A stretch of 64,000 bases of DNA, taken from NCBI RefSeq assembly GCF_036346855.1, contig NZ_CP107841.1, positions 7,320,001-7,384,000 of the forward strand, read 5' to 3'. A program made the translations under genes and the position numbers. This DNA is from Streptomyces europaeiscabiei (GTDB lineage Bacteria > Actinomycetota > Actinomycetes > Streptomycetales > Streptomycetaceae). Shown one piece after another: positions 41,928 to 55,668 of the stretch. Numbering within the stretch: the first letter of the stretch is position 1; the number at the start of each line of letters is the position of its first letter. The notes beneath the pieces were generated by a model. That model searched no databases and was not told the origin of the DNA. It saw nothing but the letters and a program-made list of their open reading frames with translations.

Positions 41928-43604
41928 TTAGGCCGCCCGCCAGAGCGTCATGTCCGCGGTGACGAAGCTTGCCCCGTCGTCCCCGAGCGCGGTCGCCTTC
42001 ACCTGGATCACCAGCAGGGCGATGTCTCCGGAAGGGTGCTTGACGCAGAACTCGCTGCCGGCCGCCGCCCCGGCGAGGGTGAAGCTGCGGCTCTTGGCAC
42101 CGGTGAGAGCGATACGGCACGTGTCCAGGGTGGCGCCGGGATCGGCGTACATCATCGTGATCACGCTGGTGTCGCTCTCCAGCGCGCAGCCGATCTCCTC
42201 GCAGGTGAAGCGGACGTCCCCCTTGCGGTCCTTGCGCAGGTCCCCCTTCCGGATGTCGAGGGAGTTCTCCCTGGTCAGTAACTGCCCGGGATTGGCGGTG
42301 GGTTGAGGTTCCCGGGGCGTGGTCGGGGAGGGGGTCGCGGTCTTCGACGTCCGGTCACCGGTTCCCGAGTCCGCCGCATCCGCCCCTGAGCCCGCACCCG
42401 ATGGGGCCGACGGGGACGCCGAGGACCGTGTGGACCCGCCCGCACCGGGCGTCGAGGAGGAGGCCGTGCTCCGGTCGCGGTACCGGTCCACCCCTTCCTT
42501 GACCGTCCATGCCACGCCTGTCAGCAGCAGCGTGCCCGCGCTCACGGCGACGGCTGTGATCAGCGCGGTCCGTCGGCGGCGTACCCGCCGCTCGGCCGGT
42601 CCCATCGGTCCCGTCTGCCTCGTCGGGCCTGTCCACCCCGCCGGCCCCATCGGGTGCGGCGGTGCGAGCAACGGCATCGTGTGCACCGGGGTGGGGACGG
42701 GGACCGGCGGCGGAGCCGAGACCTCCGGCCCCGTGACCTCCCGCCAGACGGCCGGGCCGCCGCCCGCGTCGGCATCCCGGCCCAGTCGCTGTCGGCACCA
42801 CTCGACGACCTCCGCCGGGGTGGGCCGGTCCGCCGGGTCGACGGCGAGACACCGGGCCATCATCGGGCGGAGCTGCTCGGGCAGCACGGACAGGTCGGGC
42901 TCCGAGTGCACGATCCGGTACAGCACGCTGACCGAGGGGCCGTCCCCGTAGAGCGGCACGCCCAGTGCCGCGAACGCCGCGGTCTGGCCCAGCGCGAAGA
43001 CGTCGGTGGCCGTCGTGACGTCACCCCCGGTCGCCTGCTCGGGAGCCATGAACTGGGGCGTGCCGACCGCGGTGCCCGTGGCGGTGTTCGAGGTGAGCCC
43101 GGAGGCCAGCGAGATACCGAAGTCGATCACCCGGGGGCCATCGGCGGCCAGCAGCACGTTCGACGGCTTCAGGTCGCGATGCACGATGCCCTCGTCGTGG
43201 ATGGCCTGCAGCGCCTCGGCCACCCCCGCCATCAGCCACAGCACCGCGGGCACCGGAAGCGGCCCGCGCCGGGCGACGGCCTCCGCCAGGGAGGGGCCGG
43301 GCACGTACAGCGTGGCCAGCCAGGGGGGTACGCCGTCCGGGTCGGCGTCGATCAGCTCGGCGGTGTACGCGCCCCGCACCCGCCGGGCCGCCTTGATCTC
43401 CCGGCCGAACCGCCGCCGGAAGGCCGGGTCGTCGGCCAGCTCCGGGCGGACCACCTTGATCGCCACCGGCCGGCCGCCCTGTGTGTGCGACAGGTAGACC
43501 CGTCCCATGCCACCCGCGCCGAGCCGGGCGGCGAGGCGGTAACCGGCTACCTGCGGAGGGTCGTCCGCCTGGAGCGGCTGGAACACCTCAGTCGCGTTGT
43601 TCAA
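41928..43604 (-). CDS. Transmembrane Ser/Thr protein kinase (PASTA-less)
   Basis: 558 aa. Kinase domain with RLGAGGMGRVYLS glycine loop, VAIKVV lysine, HRDLKPSN (His142-Asp144) and DFGIS. A Pro-rich juxtamembrane stretch, one membrane helix (ALITAVAVSAGTLLLTGVAW), a Ser/Pro linker and a small extracellular domain with two Cys pairs follow. It probably senses an outside cue. Codon 442 is TTA (42279-42281), so translation may need bldA tRNA. The start is inferred as TTG 43604 (GGGGGA upstream); GTG 43586 is an alternative. A candidate -10 (TAGGCT) is at 43670-43675. Confidence 0.87.
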   Translation of the reverse strand: MNNATEVFQPLQADDPPQVAGYRLAARLGAGGMGRVYLSHTQGGRPVAIKVVRPELADDPAFRRRFGREIKAARRVRGAYTAELIDADPDGVPPWLATLYVPGPSLAEAVARRGPLPVPAVLWLMAGVAEALQAIHDEGIVHRDLKPSNVLLAADGPRVIDFGISLASGLTSNTATGTAVGTPQFMAPEQATGGDVTTATDVFALGQTAAFAALGVPLYGDGPSVSVLYRIVHSEPDLSVLPEQLRPMMARCLAVDPADRPTPAEVVEWCRQRLGRDADAGGGPAVWREVTGPEVSAPPPVPVPTPVHTMPLLAPPHPMGPAGWTGPTRQTGPMGPAERRVRRRRTALITAVAVSAGTLLLTGVAWTVKEGVDRYRDRSTASSSTPGAGGSTRSSASPSAPSGAGSGADAADSGTGDRTSKTATPSPTTPREPQPTANPGQLLTRENSLDIRKGDLRKDRKGDVRFTCEEIGCALESDTSVITMMYADPGATLDTCRIALTGAKSRSFTLAGAAAGSEFCVKHPSGDIALLVIQVKATALGDDGASFVTADMTLWRAA

Positions 43605-43766
43605 CGCCCACGTCCCCCTGATCCCCGATCCCCCCGGCCGGTCGCTCCGATGAGCTGACCGACGGAAGCAGCCTAAAGGTTGCTGTGTGCATGCTGTTCG
43701 GAGTTGTGGCACACGTGATCAGTTGGTGATCGTCTGCTGTTCGGCGGGGGATCGGGGCGAATCCGC

Positions 43767-47767
<4,001 letters not shown>

Positions 47768-47771
<4 letters not shown>

Positions 47772-49264
47772 CTGACGTAGGTGTCCGCGGTGACCAGCTC
47801 CCGCTCGCGCGGGTCGTGCGCGGCGTCCACGACTCCGGCCGCGTCGCCCTGGATGACCCGCTCGTGCAGCAGCGGCACGGCCGCGTCGGTGGTGAGGACG
47901 GCGGCCTCGGCGTCGATGACGGCCTGGCGGCGGGCGTCACCGGCGGTGGTGTCGGAGGCCTTGCCGAGGGCCGCGTCGACGGTCTTGTCGGCGAGCTGGG
48001 AGATGTTGAAGGAGCCTTCGGAGGCGAAGTCGCTGTAGAGGTACGCGGCCGGGTCGCCGGAGTCGAGGACCGTCGCCCGGGAGAGGATGAACGCGTCGAA
48101 CTCGCCCGCCAGCGCGTCGGACTCGATGTTCGCGTACTCGCGCACGTCGAGCTTCACCTTGAACCCGGCCTTCTGCAGCTGCTGCTGCAGCGTGGCCGCG
48201 ACCTCGGGCAGCTCCGCACGGTCGGTGAAGGTGCCGATGGTGATCGACCTGCCGGAGGGGTCACCCGCCTTCGCGCGCTTCACGGCCGACCGCAGCTCGG
48301 CGGCCCAGGGGAGCGCGGGCCCGAGCAGCCCCTCGGCGACATCCGCCCGTCCCTCGTACACCCCCTCGACGATCGACTTCGCGTCGACGGCCTCGCGGGC
48401 GGCGGCGCGCAGCGAGGCGTCCTTGAAGACGCCCTTGCGGGTGTTCAGGTAGAGGGTGTTGGTGCGGGGCATCGGGACCTCGGTGATCAGGTCCTGGTCG
48501 AGCACGGCTGCCTGCGACACCGGAACCGCCTCGACGATGTCGGCCTCGCCGCTGCGCAGGGAGGCCGCGCGGGCGGTGCCGTCCGGCACGAACGTCACAT
48601 CGATGCCGGGCGCCTTGGCCCTGCCGTCCCAGTAGCCGTCGTAGCGGTCGAGGGCGGCGGAGGCCGTGCCGTTCACCTTGGTCAGCTCGAAGGGGCCGGT
48701 GCCGGCGCCGACCGGGTTCACCGTCTTCCCCTCGTACGCCTTCGCCGCGAGGATCGAGAGCTGCGGCGAACTGAGGCGCTGCGGGACCAGAGGGTCCTCG
48801 GCGGCCGTGGTGACGGTGACGGTGTTGCCGTCGGCCTTCGCGGTCAGCTCCACGCCGTCGAGAATGCGGGGCTTGGGAGCGGCGGTCGCCGCCTCGGTGA
48901 GGGAGTTGACGACGGCCTTGCCCGTCAGCTTCGTCCCGTCGTGGAACGTCACGCCGTCCCGGATCGTGAACGTCCACTTCTTGCCGGACCGCTTCCACCC
49001 GGTGGCCAGCGCGGGCAGCGCGTCGCCCTCCGCGTCCAGCTTCACCAGGGTCTCGGCGGTCGACCAGCGCGACAGCTTGAACGCGTCGTCGGACAGCGGC
49101 GACAGGCCCGAGCGGGGCGGCAGCATCATCGCCACCCGTATCCGCCCGCCTTCGCCCGAGGCGCCGCCCTCGTCGGCGCCCGTCGACGAGAAACAGCCCG
49201 TGAGCAGGGCGGAGGCCGCGGTGGTGACCGCGGTGAGAGGGACGAAACGGGCCGGGAGGCGCAC
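47768..49264 (-). CDS. ABC importer substrate-binding lipoprotein (family 5; Nik/Cnt/peptide type)
   Basis: 498 aa. Lipobox LLTGC at about residue 20, then a family-5 solute-binding domain (RSGLSPLSDDAFKLSRW, KWTFTIRDGVTFHDGTKLTG). Family members bind peptides, nickel chelates or metal-opine complexes. First gene of a four-gene operon: binding protein, fused permease, two ATPases. A Zur-like box lies 57 bp upstream of the GTG start, so a zinc or metallophore substrate is suspected; this is inference from regulation, not from the pocket. Confidence 0.9.
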
Positions 49265-49320
49265 GGGACACTCCGAGTAAAGGCGTGGTCAAAGATTCAA
49301 CGTGCCCGACCGTAGCACGA

Positions 49321-49335
49321 TGACAATCATTTTCA
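49321..49335. promoter_or_regulatory. Zur-like box upstream of the importer operon
   Basis: TGACAATCATTTTCA, a 7-1-7 palindrome with one mismatch between the halves. It is one base from TGAAAATCATTTTCA, the core of actinobacterial Zur sites. It sits in the 112-bp gap before the binding-protein gene, where a bound repressor would block the promoter. Confidence 0.75.
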
Positions 49336-49376
49336 GAAGTGCGTTTTTGCGCCACCGGGACGGGTGGGGGAACGCG

Positions 49377-50561
49377 TCAGAGCCGCGCCCCCTTGAGCGC
49401 CATGTGGAGCAGCAGCCGGTCCTCGCCGTCGGACAGGTGGAGGCCCGTGAGCTGTTCGACGCGGGAGAGTCGGTAGTAGAGCGTCTGGCGGTGGATGCCC
49501 AGCTCGGCGGCGGCGCGGCCCGCCTGGCCCGCGTGGTCGAGGAACACCTCGGCGGTGTGGGCGAGGTCGCGGTGCGCGGGGGTGAGGAGGAGGCGGACGC
49601 AGGGGTCCCGGGGTGTGTCGGGAGGCAGTGCGGTCAGCAGACGGTACGGGCCGATGGAGCGCCACTCGGCGACCGGGCCCAGACGCGGATCCGCCAGCGC
49701 CGCGCGGGCCGCCGCCGAGGCCTCCCGCCAGTCGGTGCCCAGTTCGGCGAGGCCCGAGCGGGCACCCGAGACACCCGCCGCCGCGTGCGCGCCCGCGCGC
49801 TCCAGGAGCCGGGCGGCGGCCGTGAGCGCCGGGGTCGCCACGTCCGCCGAGCGGAGCCGCACCAGCAGGGCCAGGCCCTGGCCCGCGGCACCCCACGGCA
49901 CCGTGCACAGCGCGGTCGCGCCCGGCACCGTACGGAAGGACGGGGCGTCGTCCGGGTCCGCGGACGGCCAGGGGGCCACACACACCAGGGTGTGGACGCC
50001 GTCGCCGCGCGGGCCGAGGGCCGCGCGCAGCTCCGCCACCGCCATGTCGCGCTCCCAGTCGCGCTCGGCGGTCAGGACCGCGCGCAGCTCCCGGGTGAGG
50101 TCGGCGCCGGCCTGGGCCTCGTCCGCGAGGAGGGCGCCGATGCGCGCGGCCACCGCCATGGCCGCGGACAGCTGGGCGTCGGTCGGGCCCGGTTCGCCGT
50201 CCAGGAGCCAGACGTACCCGAGGGCGACACCCCGATGGCGTACGGGGAGACAGATGCGGCCCCGGAGCACTCCGGCCGCCGGAGTCGGGGGGATGCGGAC
50301 CGGGGCCGTGGCCCGGGTGATGCCGAAGCCCTCGAACCACTCCCGTACCACCGCCGTCGAGCGGCGGGTCAGGATCGAGCGGGTGCGGACCGGGTCCAGG
50401 TCCGACGGATCGAGGTCGCCCTCGCTGTCGTACGCGCCGAAGGCGATCAGCTCGAAGTCGCGGTTCTCCAGCGTCGCCGGGGCGCCGAGCAGCTCGGAGA
50501 TCTCGTCGACGAGCTCCTGGTAGTCACCCACGTGGTGGAACGATGTGGTTTCCGGTGTCAC
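49377..50561 (-). CDS. PucR-family transcriptional regulator, probable proline-catabolism regulator
   Basis: 394 aa. A variable sensor half, a GGDEF-like degenerate middle, and a C-terminal helix-turn-helix ([22 protein letters not shown]) typical of PucR/CdaR regulators. It is divergent from the proline dehydrogenase gene, so a role as activator of proline use is likely. GTG 50561 has GGGAGA upstream; ATGs at 50579 and 50600 are possible but lack a ribosome site. Confidence 0.85.
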   Translation of the reverse strand: MTPETTSFHHVGDYQELVDEISELLGAPATLENRDFELIAFGAYDSEGDLDPSDLDPVRTRSILTRRSTAVVREWFEGFGITRATAPVRIPPTPAAGVLRGRICLPVRHRGVALGYVWLLDGEPGPTDAQLSAAMAVAARIGALLADEAQAGADLTRELRAVLTAERDWERDMAVAELRAALGPRGDGVHTLVCVAPWPSADPDDAPSFRTVPGATALCTVPWGAAGQGLALLVRLRSADVATPALTAAARLLERAGAHAAAGVSGARSGLAELGTDWREASAAARAALADPRLGPVAEWRSIGPYRLLTALPPDTPRDPCVRLLLTPAHRDLAHTAEVFLDHAGQAGRAAAELGIHRQTLYYRLSRVEQLTGLHLSDGEDRLLLHMALKGARL

Positions 50562-50628
50562 CCGGGCATTCTCCCGCATTTCCCGAAGGCCTTCATACAT
50601 TTGTCTGAGATCTGCGGCACGGATGCGT

Positions 50629-50638
50629 GACAGCTGTC
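50629..50638. promoter_or_regulatory. GACAGCTGTC palindrome in the put promoter region
   Basis: Perfect 10-bp dyad, about 26 bp upstream of a TAGGTT (50664-50669) that could be the -10 box of the proline dehydrogenase gene. A possible operator for the divergent PucR-type protein. Confidence 0.35.
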
Positions 50639-50707
50639 GATGGTCGGCGATCGGGCGGATCCTTAGGTTTCACGGTGGTTCTGTCTGCTGGTCTGTGGAG
50701 GTGCCCC

Positions 50708-51634
50708 GTGTTGGGTCCCGTGATTCTCGCCGCGTCGCGCAGCGACCGGATACGACGCCTGATCTCGGCGGCGCCCGTGACCAAGCAGGTCGTCGACCGC
50801 TTCATCCCCGGTGAACGGGTCGACGACATCGTCCCGGTCGTCCGGGACCTCACCGGCAAGGGCCTCGAAGTGACGATGGACGTCGTCGGCGAGGACATCA
50901 CCCGCCCCGAGCAGGCCGCCGCCGCCCGCGACGCCTACCTGGAGCTGATCGACCGACTGAGGGAACTGGACCTCGGTGAACGCGTCGAGATGTCGGTCAA
51001 GCTCTCCCTCTTCGGCCAGGCCCTCCCCGGCGGCCACGAGCTGGCCCTCGCGGGCGTCCGCCCGGTCGTCGAGGCCGCCGCCGCGATCGGGACGACGGTC
51101 ACGCTCGACGCGGAGGACCACACCACCCTCGACTCGATGTTCGCCATCCACGACGAGCTGCGGCGGGACTTCCCGCGGACCGGCTGCGTCATCCAGGCCT
51201 ATCTCTTCCGCACCGAGACCGACGCCCGCCGCCTCGCCGCGAACGGCAGCCGGGTGCGGCTGGTGAAGGGCGCGTACAAGGAGCCCGCCGAGGTCGCCTT
51301 CCAGCACAAGGCCGAGATCGACAGGGCGTACGTACGGATCCTGAAGATCCTCATGGAGGGGACGGGGTACCCGATGATCGGGTCCCACGACCCGCGCCTG
51401 ATCTCCATCACCCAGGAACTCGCCCACCGGGCCGGGCGCAAGCTCGACGAGTACGAGTTCCAGATGCTGTACGGCATCCGCGGCGACGAGCACCTGCGGC
51501 TCGCCGCCGAGGGACACCGCATGCGCGTCTACACCGCGTACGGCACCGACTGGTACGGCTACTTCATGCGCCGCCTCGCGGAGAAGCCGGCGAACCTGCG
51601 CTTCTTCGTCCGCTCGATGGTCAGCAAGGGCTGA
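50708..51634 (+). CDS. Proline dehydrogenase (monofunctional)
   Basis: 308 aa. FAD-dependent beta/alpha barrel oxidising proline to pyrroline-5-carboxylate and feeding electrons to the respiratory chain. Conserved segments: VEMSVKLSLFGQALPGG, TLDAEDHTTLDS, RLVKGAYKEP, IGSHDPRLI, and the C-terminal FQMLYGIR and RRLAEKPANLRFF. GTG 50708 follows TGGAGG. The next enzyme gene follows after 51 bp. Confidence 0.95.
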   Translation: MLGPVILAASRSDRIRRLISAAPVTKQVVDRFIPGERVDDIVPVVRDLTGKGLEVTMDVVGEDITRPEQAAAARDAYLELIDRLRELDLGERVEMSVKLSLFGQALPGGHELALAGVRPVVEAAAAIGTTVTLDAEDHTTLDSMFAIHDELRRDFPRTGCVIQAYLFRTETDARRLAANGSRVRLVKGAYKEPAEVAFQHKAEIDRAYVRILKILMEGTGYPMIGSHDPRLISITQELAHRAGRKLDEYEFQMLYGIRGDEHLRLAAEGHRMRVYTAYGTDWYGYFMRRLAEKPANLRFFVRSMVSKG

Positions 51635-51685
51635 GCCCGGAACCACCGCTCGCGACACCGCTCACGTCAAGGAGACACGGAACCC

Positions 51686-53317
51686 ATGGACGCTGTGACC
51701 CAGGTCCCCACCCCCGTCAACGAGCCGGTGCACGGCTACGCCCCCGGCTCGCCCGAGCGCGCCCGGCTGGAGGTCAAGCTGAAGGAGCTGGCCGAGAACC
51801 CGGTCGACCTGCCGATGACCATCGGCGGCGAGAGGCGGATGGGCGGCGGCGACCGCTTCGACGTCGTGCAGCCGCACCACCACAAGGCCCGCCTCGGCAC
51901 CTACGGCAACGCCACCGGGCAGGACGCCCAGGACGCCATCGACGCGGCCCTCGCCGCCGCGCCCGCCTGGCGTGCGATGTCCTTCGACGACCGCGCCGCG
52001 ATCATCCTGCGCGCCGCCGAGCTGCTCGCCGGTCCCTGGCGCGAGACGCTGGCCGCCTCCACGATGCTCGGCCAGTCGAAGACCGCTCAGCAGGCCGAGA
52101 TCGACTGTCCCTGCGAGCTGGTCGACTTCTGGCGCTTCAACGTCAAGTACGCCCGTGACCTGCTCGCCGAGCAGCCCCCGGCCAACTCCCCGGGCGTCTG
52201 GAACCGCCTCGATCACCGGCCCCTCGAAGGCTTCGTCTACGCGATCACGCCCTTCAACTTCACCGCGATCGCGGGCAACCTGCCGACCGCCCCGGCCCTC
52301 ATGGGCAATGTGGTCGTCTGGAAGCCGTCGCCGACCCAGACCCATGCCGCCGTCCTGCTGATGCAGCTGCTGGAGGAGGCGGGGCTCCCCAAGGGCGTCA
52401 TCAACCTCGTCACCGGCGACGGCATCGAGGTGTCGAAGGTCGCGCTGGTCCACCGCGACCTCGCCGGCATCCACTTCACCGGCTCGACCAGGACCTTCCA
52501 GTACCTGTGGAAGACGGTCGGCGCGAACATCGAGAAGTACCGCTCGTACCCGCGGCTGGTCGGCGAGACCGGCGGCAAGGACTTCGTGGTCGCCCACCCG
52601 ACCGCCGACCGCGCGATCCTCAAGACCGCCCTCACCCGGGGTGCCTTCGAGTACCAGGGCCAGAAGTGCAGCGCGACCTCCCGGGCCTACATCCCGGCGT
52701 CCATCTGGAACTCCGGCTTCAAGGAGGAGTTCGCCGCCGAGGTCGAGTACCTGACCATGGGCGACGTCACCGATCTGTCCAACTTCGTCGGCGCCGTCAT
52801 CGACGAACGCTCCTTCGCCAAGAACAAGGCCGCCATCGACCGCGCCAAGTCCGACCCGACCTGCACGATCGTCGCGGGCGGCTCCTACGACGACTCGGTG
52901 GGCTGGTTCGTCCGCCCGACCGTCGTCGAGTGCACCGACCCGGCGAACGAGGTCTTCACCACCGAGTACTTCGGCCCGTTCCTCGCCGTGCACGTCTACG
53001 AGGACGACCGGTACGAGGAGATGCTGACCCAGATGGAGTCGGTGTCCGCCTACGCCCTGACGGGCTCCGTCATCTCGGGCGACCGCGCGGCGGCGGCGTA
53101 CACGATGGACAAGCTCCGCTACGCGGCCGGCAACTTCTACATCAACGACAAGTCCACCGGCGCCGTCGTCGGCCAGCAGCCCTTCGGCGGCGGCCGCGCG
53201 TCGGGTACGAACGACAAGGCCGGGGCCCCGCAGAACCTGATGCGCTGGACCCTGACCCGCGCCATCAAGGAGACCCTGGTCCCGCCGACCGACTACACGT
53301 ACCCGCACATGGGCTGA
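51686..53317 (+). CDS. pruA: 1-pyrroline-5-carboxylate (glutamate semialdehyde) dehydrogenase
   Basis: 543 aa. NAD-dependent aldehyde dehydrogenase completing proline to glutamate. Catalytic Cys328 (GQKCSATSR) and the Glu in GETGGKDF are present; FNFTAIAGNLPTAPALMGN is the cofactor-binding part. AAGGAG precedes the ATG. It forms a two-gene operon with proline dehydrogenase. Confidence 0.97.
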   Translation: MDAVTQVPTPVNEPVHGYAPGSPERARLEVKLKELAENPVDLPMTIGGERRMGGGDRFDVVQPHHHKARLGTYGNATGQDAQDAIDAALAAAPAWRAMSFDDRAAIILRAAELLAGPWRETLAASTMLGQSKTAQQAEIDCPCELVDFWRFNVKYARDLLAEQPPANSPGVWNRLDHRPLEGFVYAITPFNFTAIAGNLPTAPALMGNVVVWKPSPTQTHAAVLLMQLLEEAGLPKGVINLVTGDGIEVSKVALVHRDLAGIHFTGSTRTFQYLWKTVGANIEKYRSYPRLVGETGGKDFVVAHPTADRAILKTALTRGAFEYQGQKCSATSRAYIPASIWNSGFKEEFAAEVEYLTMGDVTDLSNFVGAVIDERSFAKNKAAIDRAKSDPTCTIVAGGSYDDSVGWFVRPTVVECTDPANEVFTTEYFGPFLAVHVYEDDRYEEMLTQMESVSAYALTGSVISGDRAAAAYTMDKLRYAAGNFYINDKSTGAVVGQQPFGGGRASGTNDKAGAPQNLMRWTLTRAIKETLVPPTDYTYPHMG

Positions 53318-53650
53318 CCTCCGACGCCCGGCGCGGCCCTCGTCCTCGCCCCCGCTCCCGCGACCCGGGAGTGGGGGCGTCGTCGTGTGACAGAAGTGAA
53401 AAGGCCAGGTCAACGGCGTGTGACTCAAGCCACCGTCTCAGATAGTAGGAAGTCCGATTAATTGTAGAGACAGATGCGCCGGCCTCACTTAGCTTTGTAG
53501 GAGCCGAACGTCTCGCTCGATCCAGCGAATGGCGGTCGTGAGCCGGAGCCCGAGGCAGGCAACCCCTGCGGCCCCGCTCCCCGCCCCTTCCGGCGTCTCG
53601 TACACCGCCCGTTTCCGTACTCCGGATTGCCTCGAAGGAGTCGATTCCCC
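53318..53650. other. Intergenic region after pruA
   Basis: Holds the pruA terminator (53347-53379), then a less GC-rich stretch around 53440-53490 that probably carries the promoter of the 43-aa gene, though no clear -10/-35 pair was found. GAAGGAG at 53634-53640 is its ribosome site. Confidence 0.6.
53347..53379. terminator. Terminator after pruA
   Basis: A 14-bp stem (53347-53360 with 53366-53379) with one G-U pair and a 5-base loop, 30 bp after the pruA stop. Confidence 0.85.
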
Positions 53651-53782
53651 ATGGCCGAGACGACCGTCCGCCGCCGAGTCCGTCACGTTTCCCGGACCAC
53701 CGAGTCCGACCGCAAGAACGCCGCAGCCGCCCTCCAGCGTGCCCTCGACCGCAGGGACAACGGCGGTTCGACCGGGCACTGA
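53651..53782 (+). CDS. 43-aa basic hypothetical protein
   Basis: Starts MAETTVRRRVRHVSRTTE, then SDRKNAAAALQRALDRRD and a GGSTGH end. No known domain; probably one helix. Supported by a good GAAGGAG site 10 bases before ATG, strong third-position GC, and its own upstream region. It is too short to assign a role. Confidence 0.65.
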   Translation: MAETTVRRRVRHVSRTTESDRKNAAAALQRALDRRDNGGSTGH

Positions 53783-53850
53783 GCAACTCGCACGATCAGG
53801 TGCCGAACCGCCCGCGCTCGCGGGCGCTCGGTGCCTCCCGTCAGCCGGGA

Positions 53851-53910
53851 GCCGCACCCTCCCCCACTCTCTCGGCTTCGCTCGAGCGGGGGACCCCCAT
53901 GGGGTGCGGC
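53851..53910. repeat. Palindrome with nested mini-element between convergent genes
   Basis: Outer arms GCCGCACCC (53851-53859) and GGGTGCGGC (53902-53910); inner hairpin TCCCCC (53860-53865) with GGGGGA (53888-53893) plus CTCG/CGAG. The inner part is the inverse of the mini-element at 6148-6184. It lies between the converging 43-aa and phosphatase genes and may end both transcripts. Confidence 0.8.
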
Positions 53911-53929
53911 GTGGTCGTGGGTGGACGTC

Positions 53930-55504
53930 CTACGCGCCGCGCCGCACCTCGAAGTGGTCGATGCGCTCGCCGTCCTGCGCCAGCGCGGACACCTTCAGGG
54001 CCGGTCGCGCGCCGCTCTGCGCCTCCACCGAGAGCAGGGAGAAGCCGCGGTAGCGCACCCGTGACCACTCCACCGTCTCCGCCCTGGACCTCCGCGACCT
54101 GGTCCACTCGAAGGTCTCGACGGCGTCGTGCCGGGTGACGTGCCCCTCGTAGCTCTCCTTCACACCGGACGGGAAGCCGTACAGGTCCCGTCCGCCGCCG
54201 CCCGCCGTGACGTACACGATCCCGTCCCTCGTCGGGTCGGTCGACGCGCCGATGGGCACCGCCCTGCCGACCTTGCCGTCCTTGACGGCGTCGGTCCGCT
54301 CGTAGACGTGGTTGTGGCCGTTGATCACCAGGTCCACTTCGTGCTTCGCGAACAGCGGCAGCCACATGTCGCGGATGCCGCCGTCGGAGGCGTGCGAGGA
54401 CGTCGAGTAGGCGCAGTGGTGGAAGAAGACGACGACGAAGTCGATGTCCTTGGCCGCCCGCAGCTCACCCAGCTGCTCGTCCAGCCACTTGGTCTGCCGG
54501 CCGCCGGAGTAGCCGAAGTTGGCGGGGATCTCGTAGGACACGTCGTTCGCGTCCAGCGCCACGAAGCCGACGTTGCCGTAGGCGAACGCGTACACCCCCG
54601 GTGCCGAACGCGGGTCGAAGCCGCTGTCCGGGAGGGACCAGCGGGCGAGCTGGCCGCCGTAGCCGTCCGGCGAGTACCAGGCCTCCATGTCGTGGTTGCC
54701 GGTCGTCACCATCCACGGCACGGACCTGGCCACCGACTCGTTCTGCTTGAGGAACAGGTCCCAGAACGCGGGGTCGTAGCCGTCCGACTCCACCCCCTTG
54801 CCGTTCCCGTTCGCGTAGCAGATGTCGCCGGCGTGGAGGTGGAAGGCGGGCTTCCGGCGCACGATCAGGTTGTCGTTGGCGGCAGCCGCCTTGCCGACGC
54901 CCTGGTCGCCGAACGCGGTGAACACGAACTTCTCGGGGGCGGCGGGCGCCGTACGGAAGGTGCCGATCGTCGAGCGGTGGGCCGGGGAGGCCGGGTCGAA
55001 GCCTTCGTGGCCGACGCCGTAGTAGTACGTCGTGCCGGGGCGCAGGCCGTCCAGGGCCGCGTGCAGGTAGTACTGCTCCAGCTCCAGGCGCACACCCTCG
55101 ACCCCCGGCGTGTGCAGGTCACGGACCTCCGCCTCGATCTTCCGGCTCAGCTCTTCGGGCTTCGGGCCCACCCGCACGTACGGCTTCCTCACCGCGACCG
55201 GCACCTGCCAGGAGATCCGCATCTCCGTCTTCGGGTCGCCGCCGAAGGCCAGATGGCGGCCGAAGGGGGTGACGGCGGAGCCGGGCAGCTTCGAGGTGGC
55301 GGGCGCCGGGGCCGAGGCGGTCGAGCGCGGCGAGGCCGGCGATCCGGAGCCGCCGCAGCCGGTCAGCAGCCCGCCCGCCGCCAGCGAGCCCGCCGTCACC
55401 AGGGTGCGGCGCCGCGTCAGCTTCGTACGCAGGTACTCGTGCTGCTCGGCCATGCTCATCCGGCGCGCGAGCTGCGGCGGGATGCCGAAGTCGGGTATAT
55501 CCAT
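53930..55504 (-). CDS. Purple acid phosphatase-like metallophosphoesterase, exported lipoprotein
   Basis: 524 aa. Signal combines twin arginine (RRRTLVTAG) and lipobox (GLLTGC), so Tat-exported and lipid-anchored. A fibronectin-like N-terminal domain precedes the phosphoesterase with all metal-ligand blocks: [30 protein letters not shown] and NGHNHVYER. It should release phosphate from extracellular esters. ATG 55504 was chosen; the upstream sequence is not typical coding. A PHO-box-like half site lies 41-51 bp upstream. Confidence 0.9.
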   Translation of the reverse strand: MDIPDFGIPPQLARRMSMAEQHEYLRTKLTRRRTLVTAGSLAAGGLLTGCGGSGSPASPRSTASAPAPATSKLPGSAVTPFGRHLAFGGDPKTEMRISWQVPVAVRKPYVRVGPKPEELSRKIEAEVRDLHTPGVEGVRLELEQYYLHAALDGLRPGTTYYYGVGHEGFDPASPAHRSTIGTFRTAPAAPEKFVFTAFGDQGVGKAAAANDNLIVRRKPAFHLHAGDICYANGNGKGVESDGYDPAFWDLFLKQNESVARSVPWMVTTGNHDMEAWYSPDGYGGQLARWSLPDSGFDPRSAPGVYAFAYGNVGFVALDANDVSYEIPANFGYSGGRQTKWLDEQLGELRAAKDIDFVVVFFHHCAYSTSSHASDGGIRDMWLPLFAKHEVDLVINGHNHVYERTDAVKDGKVGRAVPIGASTDPTRDGIVYVTAGGGGRDLYGFPSGVKESYEGHVTRHDAVETFEWTRSRRSRAETVEWSRVRYRGFSLLSVEAQSGARPALKVSALAQDGERIDHFEVRRGA

Positions 55505-55668
55505 GGTGTCGAAGTTCCCAGCGAATCCCAACACCCGCCACACATACGGGTGAACGCACGGCGACGTGTGGGTGCCGTCACCCGCGTGTCCCCTGCCGGA
55601 CCACCGCTTGCGCGTCCGTATCGCGGACACCTCATGTCATCCCGTGGGACAAGGAGTACGGTGCCGTC

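Noticed and set aside
49321-49335. Reading the importer box as an iron (Fur) box
   Set aside because: The 7-1-7 form is similar, but iron control in Streptomyces uses DtxR/IdeR-type sites of different sequence; Zur is the better fit, though not proven.
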